Source of the DNA: Neomegalonema sp. | GTDB taxonomy: Bacteria > Pseudomonadota > Alphaproteobacteria > Rhodobacterales > Rhodobacteraceae | NCBI GenBank assembly: GCA_022760435.1 | Contig: JALEFY010000024.1 | Coordinates: 62,001-126,000, forward strand | DNA: 64,000 nucleotides | Reading direction: 5' to 3' | Shown here: piece by piece, positions 53,968 to 63,556 of the stretch | How the letters are laid out: each line of letters opens with the position of its first letter | How positions within the stretch are numbered: the stretch's first letter is position 1 | Notes under the pieces: generated by a model | Told to the model about the DNA's origin: nothing | Database searches by the model: none | Seen by the model: the letters and a program-made list of their open reading frames with translations, nothing else | Translations under genes and position numbers: made by a program

Positions 53968-54193
53968 CGGATCGGCTCCTTGGAAGCGGTAACGGGGCAC
54001 GGCATGAGCCGGCTGTGATGGCGAAAGGCCGACTTCATGCAAAGCCGGCCCGGTTTGCGCCCTATTTACCCCCCTGTTCGCCGGACGCAAGAGAGTGCAG
54101 GCAAGAAAGCGTCGCTGCGTGGCCGTTGCTCCGCGCGATCCGATCGGTTAAAGCGCCAGCGACCAGCGACAAGCGAGCAGGAGCGCCGCCCCC

Positions 54194-55501
54194 ATGCATG
54201 ATATCAAAGCCATTCGAGAGAACCCGGCCGCCTTTGACGCCGCGCTGGCCCGGCGCGGAGCAGAGCCGCAATCGCCCGCCTTGCTCGCGCTCGATGAGCA
54301 GCGCCGCAGCCTGATCACCCGCTCCGAGCAAGCGCTGGCCGAGCGCAATGCCGCCTCCAAGCAGGTCGGCAAGGCCAAGGCGAGCGGCGATGAGGCCGAA
54401 TTCGAGCGGCTGCGCGCGCTGGTCGCCCAGAAGAAAGATGAGGTCGCCGCCCTTGAGGCCGAGGCCAAACAGGCCGATGAAGCCCTGCGCGCCGCGCTGA
54501 TGACCATCCCCAACCTGCCCTATGACGACGTGCCCGACGGCGCCGATGAAGACGCCAATGTCGAGATCCGCCGCTGGGGCGAGCCGACCCGTTTCGAGTT
54601 CACACCGCGCGAGCATTACGAGCTCGAGGCAGTGGCCACCACGCTCGATTTCGAGACCGCCGCCAAACTCTCTGGCGCCCGTTTCATGCTGCTCAAGGGC
54701 TCGCTGGCGCGCCTGCACCGGGCGCTGGCCAGCTTCATGCTCGACACCCATACCCAGCAAAACGGGCTGACCGAGACCTGGACCCCGGTTCTGGTCAAGG
54801 ATGAGGCCCTGCTGGGCACCGGGCAATTGCCCAAATTCAAGGAAGACCTGTTCAAGATCGAAGGTGATCACTGGCTGATCCCGACCGCCGAGGTAACGCT
54901 GACCAATATCGTCGCCGGGCAGATCCTTGATGAAACCAGCCTGCCGCATCGCTTTTGTGCCTGGACGCAATGCTTCCGCTCCGAAGCGGGCTCGGCCGGG
55001 CGCGACACCGCCGGGATGCTGCGCCAACACCAGTTCGAGAAAGTCGAGATGGTCTCGATCACCCGGCCCGAGGACAGCGATGCCGAGTTGGAGCGGATGA
55101 CCGCTTGCGCCGAAGGCATCTTGCAAAAGCTGGAGATCCCCTACCGCACCGTTGTACTGTGCACCGGCGATATGGGCTTTGGCGCCCGGCGCACCTATGA
55201 CATCGAGGCATGGTTGCCCGGTCAGGACAAATATCGCGAGATCAGCTCCTGCTCGAGCTGCGGGGATTTTCAGGCCCGCCGGATGGAAGCCAAGCTGCGC
55301 CGCACTCCCAAAGAGGGGGAGAAGAAGGGCGCGATTGACTTTGTCCACACGCTCAATGGCTCGGGGCTCGCGGTGGGGCGCTGCCTGATCGCGGTGCTGG
55401 AGAATTATCAGAACACCGATGGCTCGGTGCGCATCCCGGCGGCGCTGCAACCCTATCTGGGCGGGGCCACCCTTCTGGGCGCCGATGGCGTGCTGAGCTA
55501 G
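54194..55501 (+). CDS. serS: Serine-tRNA ligase
   Basis: 435-residue class II aminoacyl-tRNA synthetase. An N-terminal coiled-coil arm (about 30-110; [28 protein letters not shown]) is followed by the catalytic core with motif 2 [20 protein letters not shown] and motif 3 [33 protein letters not shown] and [14 protein letters not shown] complete the serine-specific pattern. First of serS-surE-pcm-nlpD on the plus strand, a common alphaproteobacterial order. Confidence 0.97.
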   Translation: MHDIKAIRENPAAFDAALARRGAEPQSPALLALDEQRRSLITRSEQALAERNAASKQVGKAKASGDEAEFERLRALVAQKKDEVAALEAEAKQADEALRAALMTIPNLPYDDVPDGADEDANVEIRRWGEPTRFEFTPREHYELEAVATTLDFETAAKLSGARFMLLKGSLARLHRALASFMLDTHTQQNGLTETWTPVLVKDEALLGTGQLPKFKEDLFKIEGDHWLIPTAEVTLTNIVAGQILDETSLPHRFCAWTQCFRSEAGSAGRDTAGMLRQHQFEKVEMVSITRPEDSDAELERMTACAEGILQKLEIPYRTVVLCTGDMGFGARRTYDIEAWLPGQDKYREISSCSSCGDFQARRMEAKLRRTPKEGEKKGAIDFVHTLNGSGLAVGRCLIAVLENYQNTDGSVRIPAALQPYLGGATLLGADGVLS

Positions 55502-55555
55502 GTGCCAGGCTGGCCAGCGATACGGCAACGGACGAAAGCAAAAAGGAACACCGAC

Positions 55556-56353
55556 ATGCGTATTCTGGTCACCAATGATGACGGTATCGCCGCTCCGGGG
55601 CTGAAGGTTGCCGAGGCGATCGCCGCAGAGCTTGCCGGACCGGGCGGCGAGGTCTGGACCGTCGCCCCGGCCTTCGAGCAATCGGGGGTGAGCCACGCGA
55701 TCTCCTTCACCTCGCCGGTCAAGGTCGAGCAGCTCGAGGCGCGCCGGTTCGCCTGTGCCGGTACGCCAGCCGATTGCGTAATCCTGGCGATGCATGCCTT
55801 CATGAAGGAAACGCCCCCCGATCTGGTGATCAGCGGGGTCAATCGCGGGCATAACATCGCCGAGGACACAGTCTATTCCGGCACGGTCGGCGGCGCGATC
55901 GAGGCGGCCTTGCAAGGGGTGAAGGCCGTCGCGCTCAGCCAGTATTTCATGCGGCCGGGAAGCCTGTCACAGCAGGACGAGCGCCCCCAGGACCTCGACA
56001 TGTGGGAAACCGCCCGCACGCTCGGGGCGCAGGCAGTGCGAAAGGTGCTCGATCTGCCTTGGGAGACCGACCTCTTTTACAACATCAACTTTCCGCCCGC
56101 AGCGCTGGGCACGCCCAAGGGCCTGTGCTTTGCCCGCCAAGGGCGGCGACGCCATGTCGGCTTTGGCGCCGAAGAGCGGGTCTCCCCGGCCGGTCGCAGC
56201 TATTTCTGGGTGCGTCACCGGATCGACAATCGCGACGCTGAGCAAGGCGATGATTGCTTGCTCTGCGCCGATGGTTGGGCGACGATCGTGCCGATGAAGC
56301 CCAACTACACCGATTATCCCCGCCTCGCGGAGCTTCAGGCGCGCGAGAATTGA
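55556..56353 (+). CDS. surE: 5'/3'-nucleotidase SurE
   Basis: 265 residues opening with the metal-binding motif [15 protein letters not shown] (Asp8, Asp9), then [10 protein letters not shown], the [10 protein letters not shown] segment, [19 protein letters not shown] and a C-terminal [16 protein letters not shown]. SurE is a metal-dependent phosphatase of nucleoside monophosphates linked to stationary-phase survival. ATG 55556 has AAAAAGGAAC upstream. It is 54 bp after serS and 29 bp before pcm. Confidence 0.95.
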   Translation: MRILVTNDDGIAAPGLKVAEAIAAELAGPGGEVWTVAPAFEQSGVSHAISFTSPVKVEQLEARRFACAGTPADCVILAMHAFMKETPPDLVISGVNRGHNIAEDTVYSGTVGGAIEAALQGVKAVALSQYFMRPGSLSQQDERPQDLDMWETARTLGAQAVRKVLDLPWETDLFYNINFPPAALGTPKGLCFARQGRRRHVGFGAEERVSPAGRSYFWVRHRIDNRDAEQGDDCLLCADGWATIVPMKPNYTDYPRLAELQAREN

Positions 56354-56382
56354 GGCTTGGGGCTCCAGGTGAGATCTTCCCC

Positions 56383-57069
56383 ATGAGCGACAAGGCACCG
56401 CATCCGGGCTCCGCGCCGGACCGCATGACATCCCAGCAAGCCGCGTTGGCGATGCGCATGGTGCTGGCCGCGCGCCGCGCCGGGGTCAGCGATGCTCGCG
56501 TGCTCGCTGCGCTCGAGACGACGCCGCGCGCCGAGTTTGTCGAGCCGCCCTATCTGCAAGACGCGCATCAGGACACCGCCTTGCCCATCGCCTGCGGGCA
56601 AACCATCTCGCAGCCTTCGGTGGTCGCACTGATGACCGCGGCGCTGGCACCGGAACCCACGCATCGGGTGCTCGAGATCGGGACCGGGTCGGGCTATCAA
56701 GCCGCCATCCTCGCGCCCTTGTGCCGCCGCGTCTACACGATCGAGCGGCATCCCGCCCTGCATCGGCTCGCCAAGGCCCGCCTCGACCGGCTTGGGCTGC
56801 ATAACGTCACCACATTGCTGGGCGATGGCAGCCGCGGTTGGCCCGAACAAGCGCCCTTCGATCGCATCCTGCTCACCGCCGCCCCCGAGGATGTGCCGCG
56901 CCTGCTCGCCCAGCAGCTCAAGCCCGGCGGGGTCATGGTACTCCCCGCGGGGCAGGAGGGTAGCTTGCAAACCCTGCTTCGGGTCACCAATGGCGCGGAT
57001 GGGCTCGAATACGAGGAACTCGGCGATGTCCGTTTCGTCCCCTTGCTTGAAGGCATCGCCCGGCAATAG
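56383..57069 (+). CDS. pcm: Protein-L-isoaspartate O-methyltransferase
   Basis: 228 residues. [20 protein letters not shown] (isoaspartate pocket, with the conserved Thr/Ser), the SAM-binding [26 protein letters not shown] and [17 protein letters not shown] are diagnostic. It methylates isoaspartyl residues in aged proteins for repair. The surE-pcm pairing is widely conserved. ATG 56383 fits the family's N-terminus; the frame is open further upstream inside surE. Confidence 0.94.
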   Translation: MSDKAPHPGSAPDRMTSQQAALAMRMVLAARRAGVSDARVLAALETTPRAEFVEPPYLQDAHQDTALPIACGQTISQPSVVALMTAALAPEPTHRVLEIGTGSGYQAAILAPLCRRVYTIERHPALHRLAKARLDRLGLHNVTTLLGDGSRGWPEQAPFDRILLTAAPEDVPRLLAQQLKPGGVMVLPAGQEGSLQTLLRVTNGADGLEYEELGDVRFVPLLEGIARQ

Positions 57070-57215
57070 CGGCCCAACGCAAGAAACAGGCTCGACATTC
57101 GCCCTGATCACGGTAAGCGAGTGCATAGAAAGGCCATAAAAACCGGCCAAATCGGCAGCGCGGTGCCCCCGGACGGGACCGCAGCCGGAATTGAGCAACA
57201 GAGCAAGAGGCGGCA

Positions 57216-58340
57216 ATGGGTTTCAATTGGCGAGAATTCAGCCCGGCACAATGGATCGGTCTGATCGGTCTTTGCGCTGTTCTTGGCGGATGCAGCCAGA
57301 CGGGCGATCTGTTCGGCGATAGCGGCAATAGCGGCGCCCAAGTGGTCGATGAGGTTCCAAACCAACCAGCAACAGCGCGCTTCCCGCCGCAGCCGGTGGT
57401 GGTCGAGCAAGCGCCGCTGGGCAGCATCGGCGCAGCGCCGCCGGCGGAACCTGCCCCTACCGCGCCTCAGCCGACGGCTGGGCAGGTACGCACAGGCGTT
57501 GAGGCGCTCCCCACCCCAGAGCGCGAACAAAACCCGCCAGAGGCAATCGCACCGCGCGATAGCAGCCATCTGGTAAAGCCCGGCGACACCGTCTATTCGA
57601 TCGCGCGCCTCTATGGCTCGAGCCCGGATCTCATCCGCGCCGCCAACGGCCTTGACGGAGCCTTTACGATCCAGCCGGGGCAGATGTTGCGCATTCCGCT
57701 GATCGGCGAACAGCGATCGGAACGACCGGTCTCGCAAACCGTGGCTGATGCGCAGAGCGATGAGGCTCAAGGCATTGAGACTGAAAGCACTCAGGCGCAT
57801 CAAGCCGAGCCCGATCCGGCGCAGACCCATGCCACGCTCACGCAGCAGATCCGCCAGCAAGCACGCTCCCCGCTGCCGCCAAGCGCCGCCGCGCCGCTGC
57901 CGCCCGAGCCCGTTGCAGCCCGTGCGCTCGCCTCTCCCCAATTGCGCCGCCTGCGCAGCGATACCGCCGAGATCCGCCTGCTGCGCCCGGTCGATGGTGA
58001 AATCGTCGCCGGGCTCGATGCGCTCTCCCCCGGATCCGAGCAAACCGGGATCGAGATCAGATCGTCAACCGGCACCCCGGTGCGCGCCGCTGCCAATGGG
58101 CAAGTGGTGTTCATCTCCCCCGATGAAGGTAGCCTGCGCTATGTCGTTGTGATCAAACATGAAAATGACCTGATGACGGCCTATGGTCGGCTCGACCCGG
58201 TCGCGGTCTCGCTCGGGCAGACGGTCGAGGAAGGCCAGCGCGTCGGTCAGGTTGCCCGCCCGCCATGGGGCGAAGAAGCGCGGCTGCATTTCGAGCTGCG
58301 CCGTCAGAGCTTTGCGCTCGACCCGACGCCCTATTTCTGA
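57216..58340 (+). CDS. NlpD/EnvC-like LysM-LytM lipoprotein, apparently non-catalytic
   Basis: 374 residues. A lipoprotein signal ends in VLGGC. A Pro/Ala/Gln linker precedes a LysM domain (HLVKPGDTVYSIARLYGSSP, IQPGQMLRIPL, about 115-165). A second linker leads to a LytM/M23 domain (about 250-374). The metal-binding HxxxD of active M23 peptidases is replaced by TGIEIRSS, and the usual TAYAHL by TAYGRL, leaving only the LHFELR histidine, so it should be an amidase activator like NlpD or EnvC rather than a hydrolase. It follows pcm, its usual neighbour, and overlaps the convergent DUF815 gene by 10 bp. Confidence 0.9.
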   Translation: MGFNWREFSPAQWIGLIGLCAVLGGCSQTGDLFGDSGNSGAQVVDEVPNQPATARFPPQPVVVEQAPLGSIGAAPPAEPAPTAPQPTAGQVRTGVEALPTPEREQNPPEAIAPRDSSHLVKPGDTVYSIARLYGSSPDLIRAANGLDGAFTIQPGQMLRIPLIGEQRSERPVSQTVADAQSDEAQGIETESTQAHQAEPDPAQTHATLTQQIRQQARSPLPPSAAAPLPPEPVAARALASPQLRRLRSDTAEIRLLRPVDGEIVAGLDALSPGSEQTGIEIRSSTGTPVRAAANGQVVFISPDEGSLRYVVVIKHENDLMTAYGRLDPVAVSLGQTVEEGQRVGQVARPPWGEEARLHFELRRQSFALDPTPYF

Positions 58341-59215
58341 TCGCGCTCCAGACGCTGACCGAGCTGCCCGGCGAGATCCTGCACGAACTGCCAAGCCACC
58401 CGCCCCGAAACGGCACCACGGGTCTGGCGCCATTCGATCGCCGCTTCCTCCAGCGCCTCCGGCTCGATCTGAAGATCATAGGCGGCAACATAGCCCGCCA
58501 CCATTTCCAGAAATTGCGCCTGGCTACAGGCATGAAACCCGAGCCACAGGCCGAACCGGTCCGAGAGGGAAACCTTCTCCTCCACCGCCTCGGACGGGTT
58601 GATGCCGCTCTGGCGCTCATTCTCGATCATGTCGCGCGGCATCAGATGGCGACGGTTCGAGGTCGCATAGAGCAGCACATTCTCCGGCCGCCCCTCAACC
58701 CCACCATCAAGAGCCGCCTTGAGCGCCTTGTAATGGGCGTCGTCCTTCTCGAAGGACAGATCATCGCAAAAGATCAGCGCCCTGCGCTCGGGATGCGCGC
58801 GCAAGATCGCAAGCAACCGATCGAGGGTCGGCATGTCCTCGCGCAGCACTTCGATGAGCAAGAGCGTGTCATGCTGCTCTGCATTGACCTGCGCATGCAC
58901 CGCCTTGACCAAGGAGGATTTGCCCATCCCCCGCGCGCCCCACAAAAGCGCGTTATTGGCGGGTAAGCCCTTGGCGAAACGGCGCGTGTTCTCCAGCAGC
59001 GTGTCGCGCGCACGATCGACCCCGACCAGCAAATCCAGATCGACCCGGCTCACATTGGGTACCGGATCGAGCCGGTCGGGCTCGATGCGCCAGACATAGG
59101 CGCTGGCAACCGCCAGATTGAGGATCGGCGGCGGCGGCGGCACCAACCGCTCCAGCGCGTCGGCGATCCGGCGCAGCGACTCGGCGCTCTCGGTATTCGG
59201 ATCAAAAATGCCCAT
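58331..59215 (-). CDS. DUF815-family AAA-type ATPase
   Basis: 294 residues. Walker A GARGMGKSSLVKAV, Walker B ALIFCDDLSFE and the sensor-like LLYATSNRRHLMPRDM mark a P-loop ATPase. NALLWGARGMGKSSLV and GLWLGFHACSQAQFLEMV match the DUF815 pattern. No role is established. ATG 59215 has GGGAG upstream. It lies 32 bp downstream of tatC on the same strand, so may be co-transcribed with tatABC. Confidence 0.88.
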   Translation of the reverse strand: MGIFDPNTESAESLRRIADALERLVPPPPPILNLAVASAYVWRIEPDRLDPVPNVSRVDLDLLVGVDRARDTLLENTRRFAKGLPANNALLWGARGMGKSSLVKAVHAQVNAEQHDTLLLIEVLREDMPTLDRLLAILRAHPERRALIFCDDLSFEKDDAHYKALKAALDGGVEGRPENVLLYATSNRRHLMPRDMIENERQSGINPSEAVEEKVSLSDRFGLWLGFHACSQAQFLEMVAGYVAAYDLQIEPEALEEAAIEWRQTRGAVSGRVAWQFVQDLAGQLGQRLERDQK

Positions 59216-59247
59216 CGCTGCGCTCCCTTCACCCGCCTTGCGCGGGC

Positions 59248-60318
59248 TTAATCCATCAATTCCGCTGCCTCGCGCTCTTCGCGTCGGCGTTCAACCGCGC
59301 GGACCAGCAGGATCGAGATTTCATAAAGCAGATAGATCGGGATGCCGAGGCCCAATTGCGAGAACGGATCTGGCGGGGTCAACACGGCGGCGAAAGCCGC
59401 GATGCCAACAACCGCATATTTGCGCCCCACACTCAGATCATCGGCCGAGACAATCCCGGCCCTCCCCAGCAGGGTCAGCACCACAGGGAGCTGGAAAGAC
59501 AGCCCGAAAGCGAAGATGAAGGTCATGACCAAGGAGAGATACTCGTTGACCTTGCCAAGGAAATAGGTGCGCGCCTGCTCCGCCGCTGCCAGCGATTTTT
59601 CGAGCCCCGCGCGCGCCGCGATCCCGGCCTTCATCGCCCGCACTGCGATATCGGACAAGGGCGCAGGGTCAGGCTCATTGAGCGCGGCGCTTGCTTCTTC
59701 CGCAATCGCGGCCTCGACCCGAGCATCCACCGCCACGCGTGCAGCGCTCGCCGCGGCCAGGACCCGATCCAGCTCGCTCTCACCGGCATTCATCGCCGAG
59801 AGCGAGGTTTCGATCGCCTGAGCGACCGCAGGCGGCGGCGGCTCCGGCGCATCCTTGCTCATGCCGTAATCGAGGAAAAACCCGAACGCCATCGGCATGA
59901 CGAAGAAATACACAAGGCTCGCCCCCATCGCGAACAGGATCGGCGTCGCCAGCAGAAAGGGCAAGAAGGCCGATTGCTCATCGCGATACAGTCCGGGCGC
60001 CACAAAGCGCCAGAGCTGGTTGGCGATGAGGGGAAAGGCGAGAAACAGGCCGCCGAACATCGACAGTTTGAGATCGGTGAAGAATTTCTCATGCAGCGCG
60101 GTGAAGATCAGCTCGCATTCTTCCCCGCGCGCTGTCAGCTCGGTGCAAAGCGGTGCACTGAGCAGATCGTAGATGTCCTTGGCGAAAATGAAACAGATGA
60201 TGATGCACACGCCAATGGCGATCATCACCCGGATCATCCGATCGCGCAATTCGGCCAAATGTTCGATGAGCGGGGCCGTGCTGGCCTCGACATGCTCGTC
60301 TGTACTGGTTTTCGACAC
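59248..60318 (-). CDS. tatC: Twin-arginine translocase subunit TatC with a long periplasmic insertion
   Basis: 356 residues; TatC is normally about 240-290. The core is intact: APLIEHLAELRDR at the cytoplasmic N-terminus (signal-binding), FMGG-like SMFGGLFLAFPLIANQLWRF, APGLYRDEQ, VYFFVMPMAFGFFL, VNEYLSLVMTFIFAFGLSFQ and VLTPPDPFSQLGLGIPIYLL. Between helices 3 and 4 (about residues 152-254) is an extra Ala/Glu-rich, apparently helical segment of about 100 residues beginning with a Pro run. GTG 60318 start (SKTSTDEH). Third gene of tatABC; receives folded, cofactor-bearing Tat substrates. Confidence 0.93.
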   Translation of the reverse strand: MSKTSTDEHVEASTAPLIEHLAELRDRMIRVMIAIGVCIIICFIFAKDIYDLLSAPLCTELTARGEECELIFTALHEKFFTDLKLSMFGGLFLAFPLIANQLWRFVAPGLYRDEQSAFLPFLLATPILFAMGASLVYFFVMPMAFGFFLDYGMSKDAPEPPPPAVAQAIETSLSAMNAGESELDRVLAAASAARVAVDARVEAAIAEEASAALNEPDPAPLSDIAVRAMKAGIAARAGLEKSLAAAEQARTYFLGKVNEYLSLVMTFIFAFGLSFQLPVVLTLLGRAGIVSADDLSVGRKYAVVGIAAFAAVLTPPDPFSQLGLGIPIYLLYEISILLVRAVERRREEREAAELMD

Positions 60319-60367
60319 GCCTACCGCCCCTTGCGACAGAACGCCCGGATACTCGATGCGCGCGGCA

Positions 60368-60913
60368 TCAATTCTCCGGGGCGGTCTTGAAGCCTACTTT
60401 TCGCTGGAAATCTTCGAGAAATGCGTCATCCGCGGCAGCCGAAGCCGGGGCGGGAGCCTCGACATCGCCATCCGCCGGATGATGCGCCGGCTCGGATCTT
60501 GAGACGGCCGGCTCGGGCGCCTTGCCGGGCTCGATGCGGCGCACCGGCGGCTCTGTGCTGACGGTCGGCGACGGCGGGCGCGGTGGCTGCGTGCGCGCGG
60601 AGCCCGACGCATCAAGCGGCGTGCCATCCAACCCGTCCTCGATCTCGCGCTTGGTTTCTTCGCCGAACTTGTTGATCTCATCCATCACCGCGCTGCGCGG
60701 ATTGGAGATCTTTCGGATCGACCCGAGTTCCTTGTCGAGATCAGCCTCACGCGCTGCTTCTTCCATGCCGCTCTGGAATTCGCGCGCCAAGCCGCGAGCC
60801 TTGGCGACCCAGCGACCCACATTGCGAATGAGCCCGGGCAGATCCTTCGGCCCGACCACAATCAAGGCCAGCGCCGCCAGAATCAGCAGCTCCATCCCAC
60901 CGATATCGAACAT
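60368..60913 (-). CDS. tatB: Twin-arginine translocase subunit TatB
   Basis: 181 residues. The N-terminal MFDIGGMELLILAALALIVV with GPKDLPGLIRNVGRWV gives the membrane helix, the Glu at position 8 and the hinge-amphipathic helix typical of TatB. A long acidic, Pro-rich tail (PPRPPSPTVSTEPPVRRIEP) follows. TatB forms the receptor complex with TatC. It begins 65 bp after tatA and ends 49 bp before tatC. Confidence 0.93.
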   Translation of the reverse strand: MFDIGGMELLILAALALIVVGPKDLPGLIRNVGRWVAKARGLAREFQSGMEEAAREADLDKELGSIRKISNPRSAVMDEINKFGEETKREIEDGLDGTPLDASGSARTQPPRPPSPTVSTEPPVRRIEPGKAPEPAVSRSEPAHHPADGDVEAPAPASAAADDAFLEDFQRKVGFKTAPEN

Positions 60914-60978
60914 TCAGCCTTGCCTCACCTTATGGCCGCGTTGCAGGGCACCCGAACGCAGCACGCGCTTCGAGAGCC

Positions 60979-61209
60979 TCAGGAGGCTTCCGACTTACGT
61001 TCGGTGCTGCTTGCATTGCCATCGATGACGGTGCCGCCGTCGATCTCTTTCGGCGATGCCTTGGCTTCTGCTTCTCCGTCTTTCATGCCCTTCTTGAAGG
61101 CATTGATGCCTTTGGCGACATCGCCCATCATCGCGGAAATCTTGCCGCGCCCAAACAGCAGGACAACGAGCAGGATGACGAGAACAATCTGCATTGGGCC
61201 GATCGACAT
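60979..61209 (-). CDS. tatA: Twin-arginine translocase subunit TatA
   Basis: 76 residues: one short membrane helix ([20 protein letters not shown]), the amphipathic helix [20 protein letters not shown] and an acidic tail. TatA oligomers form the passage for folded proteins. ATG 61209 is preceded by GGGAGAG; a promoter candidate lies at 61289-61317. First gene of tatABC. Confidence 0.94.
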   Translation of the reverse strand: MSIGPMQIVLVILLVVLLFGRGKISAMMGDVAKGINAFKKGMKDGEAEAKASPKEIDGGTVIDGNASSTERKSEAS

Positions 61210-61288
61210 AGTAACTCTCCCTTAGGATATCTTGCGCATCACGCGCTGTCTCTTTCGTGACCCTGACACGAAGGTCATCGCTGAGGTG

Positions 61289-61317
61289 TAATTATGACCG
61301 AAACCAGAGCAGTGCAA
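61289..61317 (-). promoter_or_regulatory. Sigma-70-like promoter of tatABC
   Basis: On the minus strand TTGCAC (61312-61317) and TAATTA (61289-61294) are separated by 17 bases, about 80 bp upstream of the tatA start. It lies just past the stop of the upstream ABC ATPase gene. Both hexamers are imperfect. Confidence 0.4.
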
Positions 61318-61321
61318 AGGC

Positions 61322-62491
61322 TTATGCGCGCGCAACCTGCTGATGATGATCGGCAGGGGTCACTTTTTTGCTTATCTGCTCCGAACCTTCGGGCAGATAA
61401 GGTGTCGGCACCTTCCTTTGTTTCCTGCAAGGAAACACGAAGCAGCGATCCCGGCGCAAGGAAAGCCACAGCCGCTCACCAGGATCGGGCAAGAACGCGC
61501 CCGGAACCGTCGCCTTGAGCAGCGAGCCATCATAGCCCATGCGAACCTCGATCAACGAGGTCGACCCCATGAAACGGGCCCGCTCCACCACCCCTTCCGC
61601 CGCAACGCCGGTCTCAGGCGAATCCGCCGGCCGACCAGAGCGGTCGCGATCCACCTTCAGATGCTGAGGGCGAATGATGATCTCGACATCGGCCTCATCG
61701 ACCAGCCCCGGCGTGAAGAACCGACCAAAGGCGGTCTCCGTCTGCTGAGCCGCGACGATCCCATGGATCACATTGAGATCAGAAAAGAACGCCGCCGCAC
61801 GCCGGTCAACGGGGTGGTTATAGATGTAGTAAGGCGCCCCGATCTGGATGATCCGCCCGGCACGCATCAAGGCGATACGATCACCCATCCGCATCGCTTC
61901 GTCCGGATCATGGGTCACCAGCAGCACGGCCGTTTGCTGCTCCTTGAGCAAGGCAAGCGCATCATCGCGCACCTGATCGCGCAGCCGGTTGTCGAGCGCT
62001 GAGAACGGTTCATCCATCAGCATGATCTTCGGCTTGGGCGCCAGGGCTCGGGCCAGGGCGACGCGCTGCTGCTCGCCGCCTGAGAGCATATGCGGGTATT
62101 TCTCGCCAAACCCGCCGAGCCCCACCCGTTGCAGCTCATGCCCGGCCCGCGCCGCCTTGTCGCGCCCCTGAAGGCCGAAAGCGACATTCTCCGCCACGGT
62201 CAGATGCGGGAAAAGCGCGAATTCCTGAAACATGAGCCCGATCGCGCGGCGTTCGGGCGGCAGATGCAGCGAGGGGCCCGAAACCATGGCGCCATCAATC
62301 AGCACGGTGCCGCTATCCTGACGCTCGACCCCGGCGGCAATACGCAAGGTCGTGGATTTTCCGCATCCCGAAGGCCCCAGCAGACACACGACCTCACCGG
62401 CCTCGATCTCCAGTGAGAGATCGTGCACGCCCGCCTCCGCGCCAAAATCGCGCGAGACCGCTTGCAAACTCAGCCGTGGGGCTTGTTTCAT
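61322..62491 (-). CDS. Fbp/Pot-type ABC transporter ATPase without adjacent permease
   Basis: 389 residues. ATPase domain: Walker A GPSGCGKSTTLR, Q-loop FQEFALFPHLTV, signature LSGGEQQRVALARAL, Walker B IMLMDEPFSALD, switch VTHDPDEA; then the C-terminal regulatory TOBE-like domain (IIIRPQHLKV, FMGSTSLIEVRMG). The sequence resembles FbpC (ferric iron) more than PotA (spermidine), but the substrate cannot be fixed. No permease or binding-protein gene is seen in the window. A perfect -35 hexamer TTGACA (minus strand, 62566-62571) lies upstream, with no convincing -10. The last 35 residues are an unusual basic/His tail. Confidence 0.85.
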   Translation of the reverse strand: MKQAPRLSLQAVSRDFGAEAGVHDLSLEIEAGEVVCLLGPSGCGKSTTLRIAAGVERQDSGTVLIDGAMVSGPSLHLPPERRAIGLMFQEFALFPHLTVAENVAFGLQGRDKAARAGHELQRVGLGGFGEKYPHMLSGGEQQRVALARALAPKPKIMLMDEPFSALDNRLRDQVRDDALALLKEQQTAVLLVTHDPDEAMRMGDRIALMRAGRIIQIGAPYYIYNHPVDRRAAAFFSDLNVIHGIVAAQQTETAFGRFFTPGLVDEADVEIIIRPQHLKVDRDRSGRPADSPETGVAAEGVVERARFMGSTSLIEVRMGYDGSLLKATVPGAFLPDPGERLWLSLRRDRCFVFPCRKQRKVPTPYLPEGSEQISKKVTPADHHQQVARA

Positions 62492-62631
62492 GGGTCCTGG
62501 CCTTCTTTCCATCCCTTCTCGGTCGCGCAGACGGATCCTGCGCCCGCCTTATCACCAAGTATTTTTGTCAAGAAAAGATGTATCGCTTGCAACCGGATCT
62601 GACAACCCGGTCGCACAGTATCATTTGATGC

Positions 62632-63429
62632 TCACCCCATCGTGCTGTTGAACGCCCCGCCATCGAGCAAGACATTCTGCCCGACCATGAAGCCCACATG
62701 CGCCGAGCACAGGAACGCACACATCGCGCCGAAATCGCTCGGCTCGCCGAAATGCCCGGTCGGGTTCACCGCCTCGGCATTCGCCCGCGCTTCTTCGAGC
62801 GAGATATTGTGTTGCAGGGCGGTGGTCTTGAGCAAAGTCTCGATGCGATCAGTATTGTGAGAGCCGGGGAGCAGATTGTTGATGATCACCCCGTGCCGGG
62901 CAACCTGCCGCGCCGTGCCCGCGACAAATCCGGTCAGCCCCGCCCGCGCCGCATTCGACAAGCCAAGCTGCGGGATCGGGCTCTTCACCGAGCCGGAGGT
63001 AATGTTCACCACCCTGCCCCAGCCGCGATCGATCATGCCCGGCAGGATCGCGGTCATCATCATGATCGGGGTGAGCATGTTCTGATTGACCGCCGCTTGC
63101 CATTGCTCGCGCCCCCAATCGGACCAGACGCCCGGCGGCGGACCTCCGGCATTATTGACCAGAATATCCGCCTTCGGTTCGGCTTCGAGCACCGCTTGCT
63201 GCCCTTCGGGCGTCGCGATATCCGCAGCCACGGTTTTTACGCGCACGCCATAGCTCTGGCGAATCTGCTCCGCGGTGGCCTCCAACGGCTCGATGCTGCG
63301 CGCATTTAGCGTCAGATCCACCCCGGCCTCGGCCAGGCGCTGCGCGCATGCCCGTCCCAATCCCTTTGATGACGCGCAGATAATCGCCTTTTTGCCTGCA
63401 ATACCCAGATCCAATTGTCGCTCCCTCAT
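62632..63429 (-). CDS. Short-chain dehydrogenase/reductase-family protein lacking the YxxxK motif
   Basis: 265 residues with the SDR Rossmann fold: CASSKGLGRACAQRLAEAG (a variant of TGxxxGxG), the NNAGGPPPG loop, ITSGSVKSP for the catalytic serine and the C-terminal GQNVLLDGGAFNSTMG. Where classical SDRs have Tyr-x-x-x-Lys this protein reads SNAAR, so the usual acid/base pair is missing. Atypical SDRs of this kind occur among proteins annotated as FabG-like. ATG 63429 is chosen because the frame before it lacks SDR-like sequence. It lies 140 bp upstream of the ABC ATPase on the same strand. Confidence 0.82.
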   Translation of the reverse strand: MRERQLDLGIAGKKAIICASSKGLGRACAQRLAEAGVDLTLNARSIEPLEATAEQIRQSYGVRVKTVAADIATPEGQQAVLEAEPKADILVNNAGGPPPGVWSDWGREQWQAAVNQNMLTPIMMMTAILPGMIDRGWGRVVNITSGSVKSPIPQLGLSNAARAGLTGFVAGTARQVARHGVIINNLLPGSHNTDRIETLLKTTALQHNISLEEARANAEAVNPTGHFGEPSDFGAMCAFLCSAHVGFMVGQNVLLDGGAFNSTMG

Positions 63430-63556
63430 GCTAAGACGGCCCTGCCGGGATGCGCGGAACTGTCGCAAACCGGTTCGGAGAGTGACAAGCACTGCAAATT
63501 GACCGCTCCTTGTAAAGGCTTCACTGAGCGGCGCGTTGTGTCAGGGGGAGTATGAA

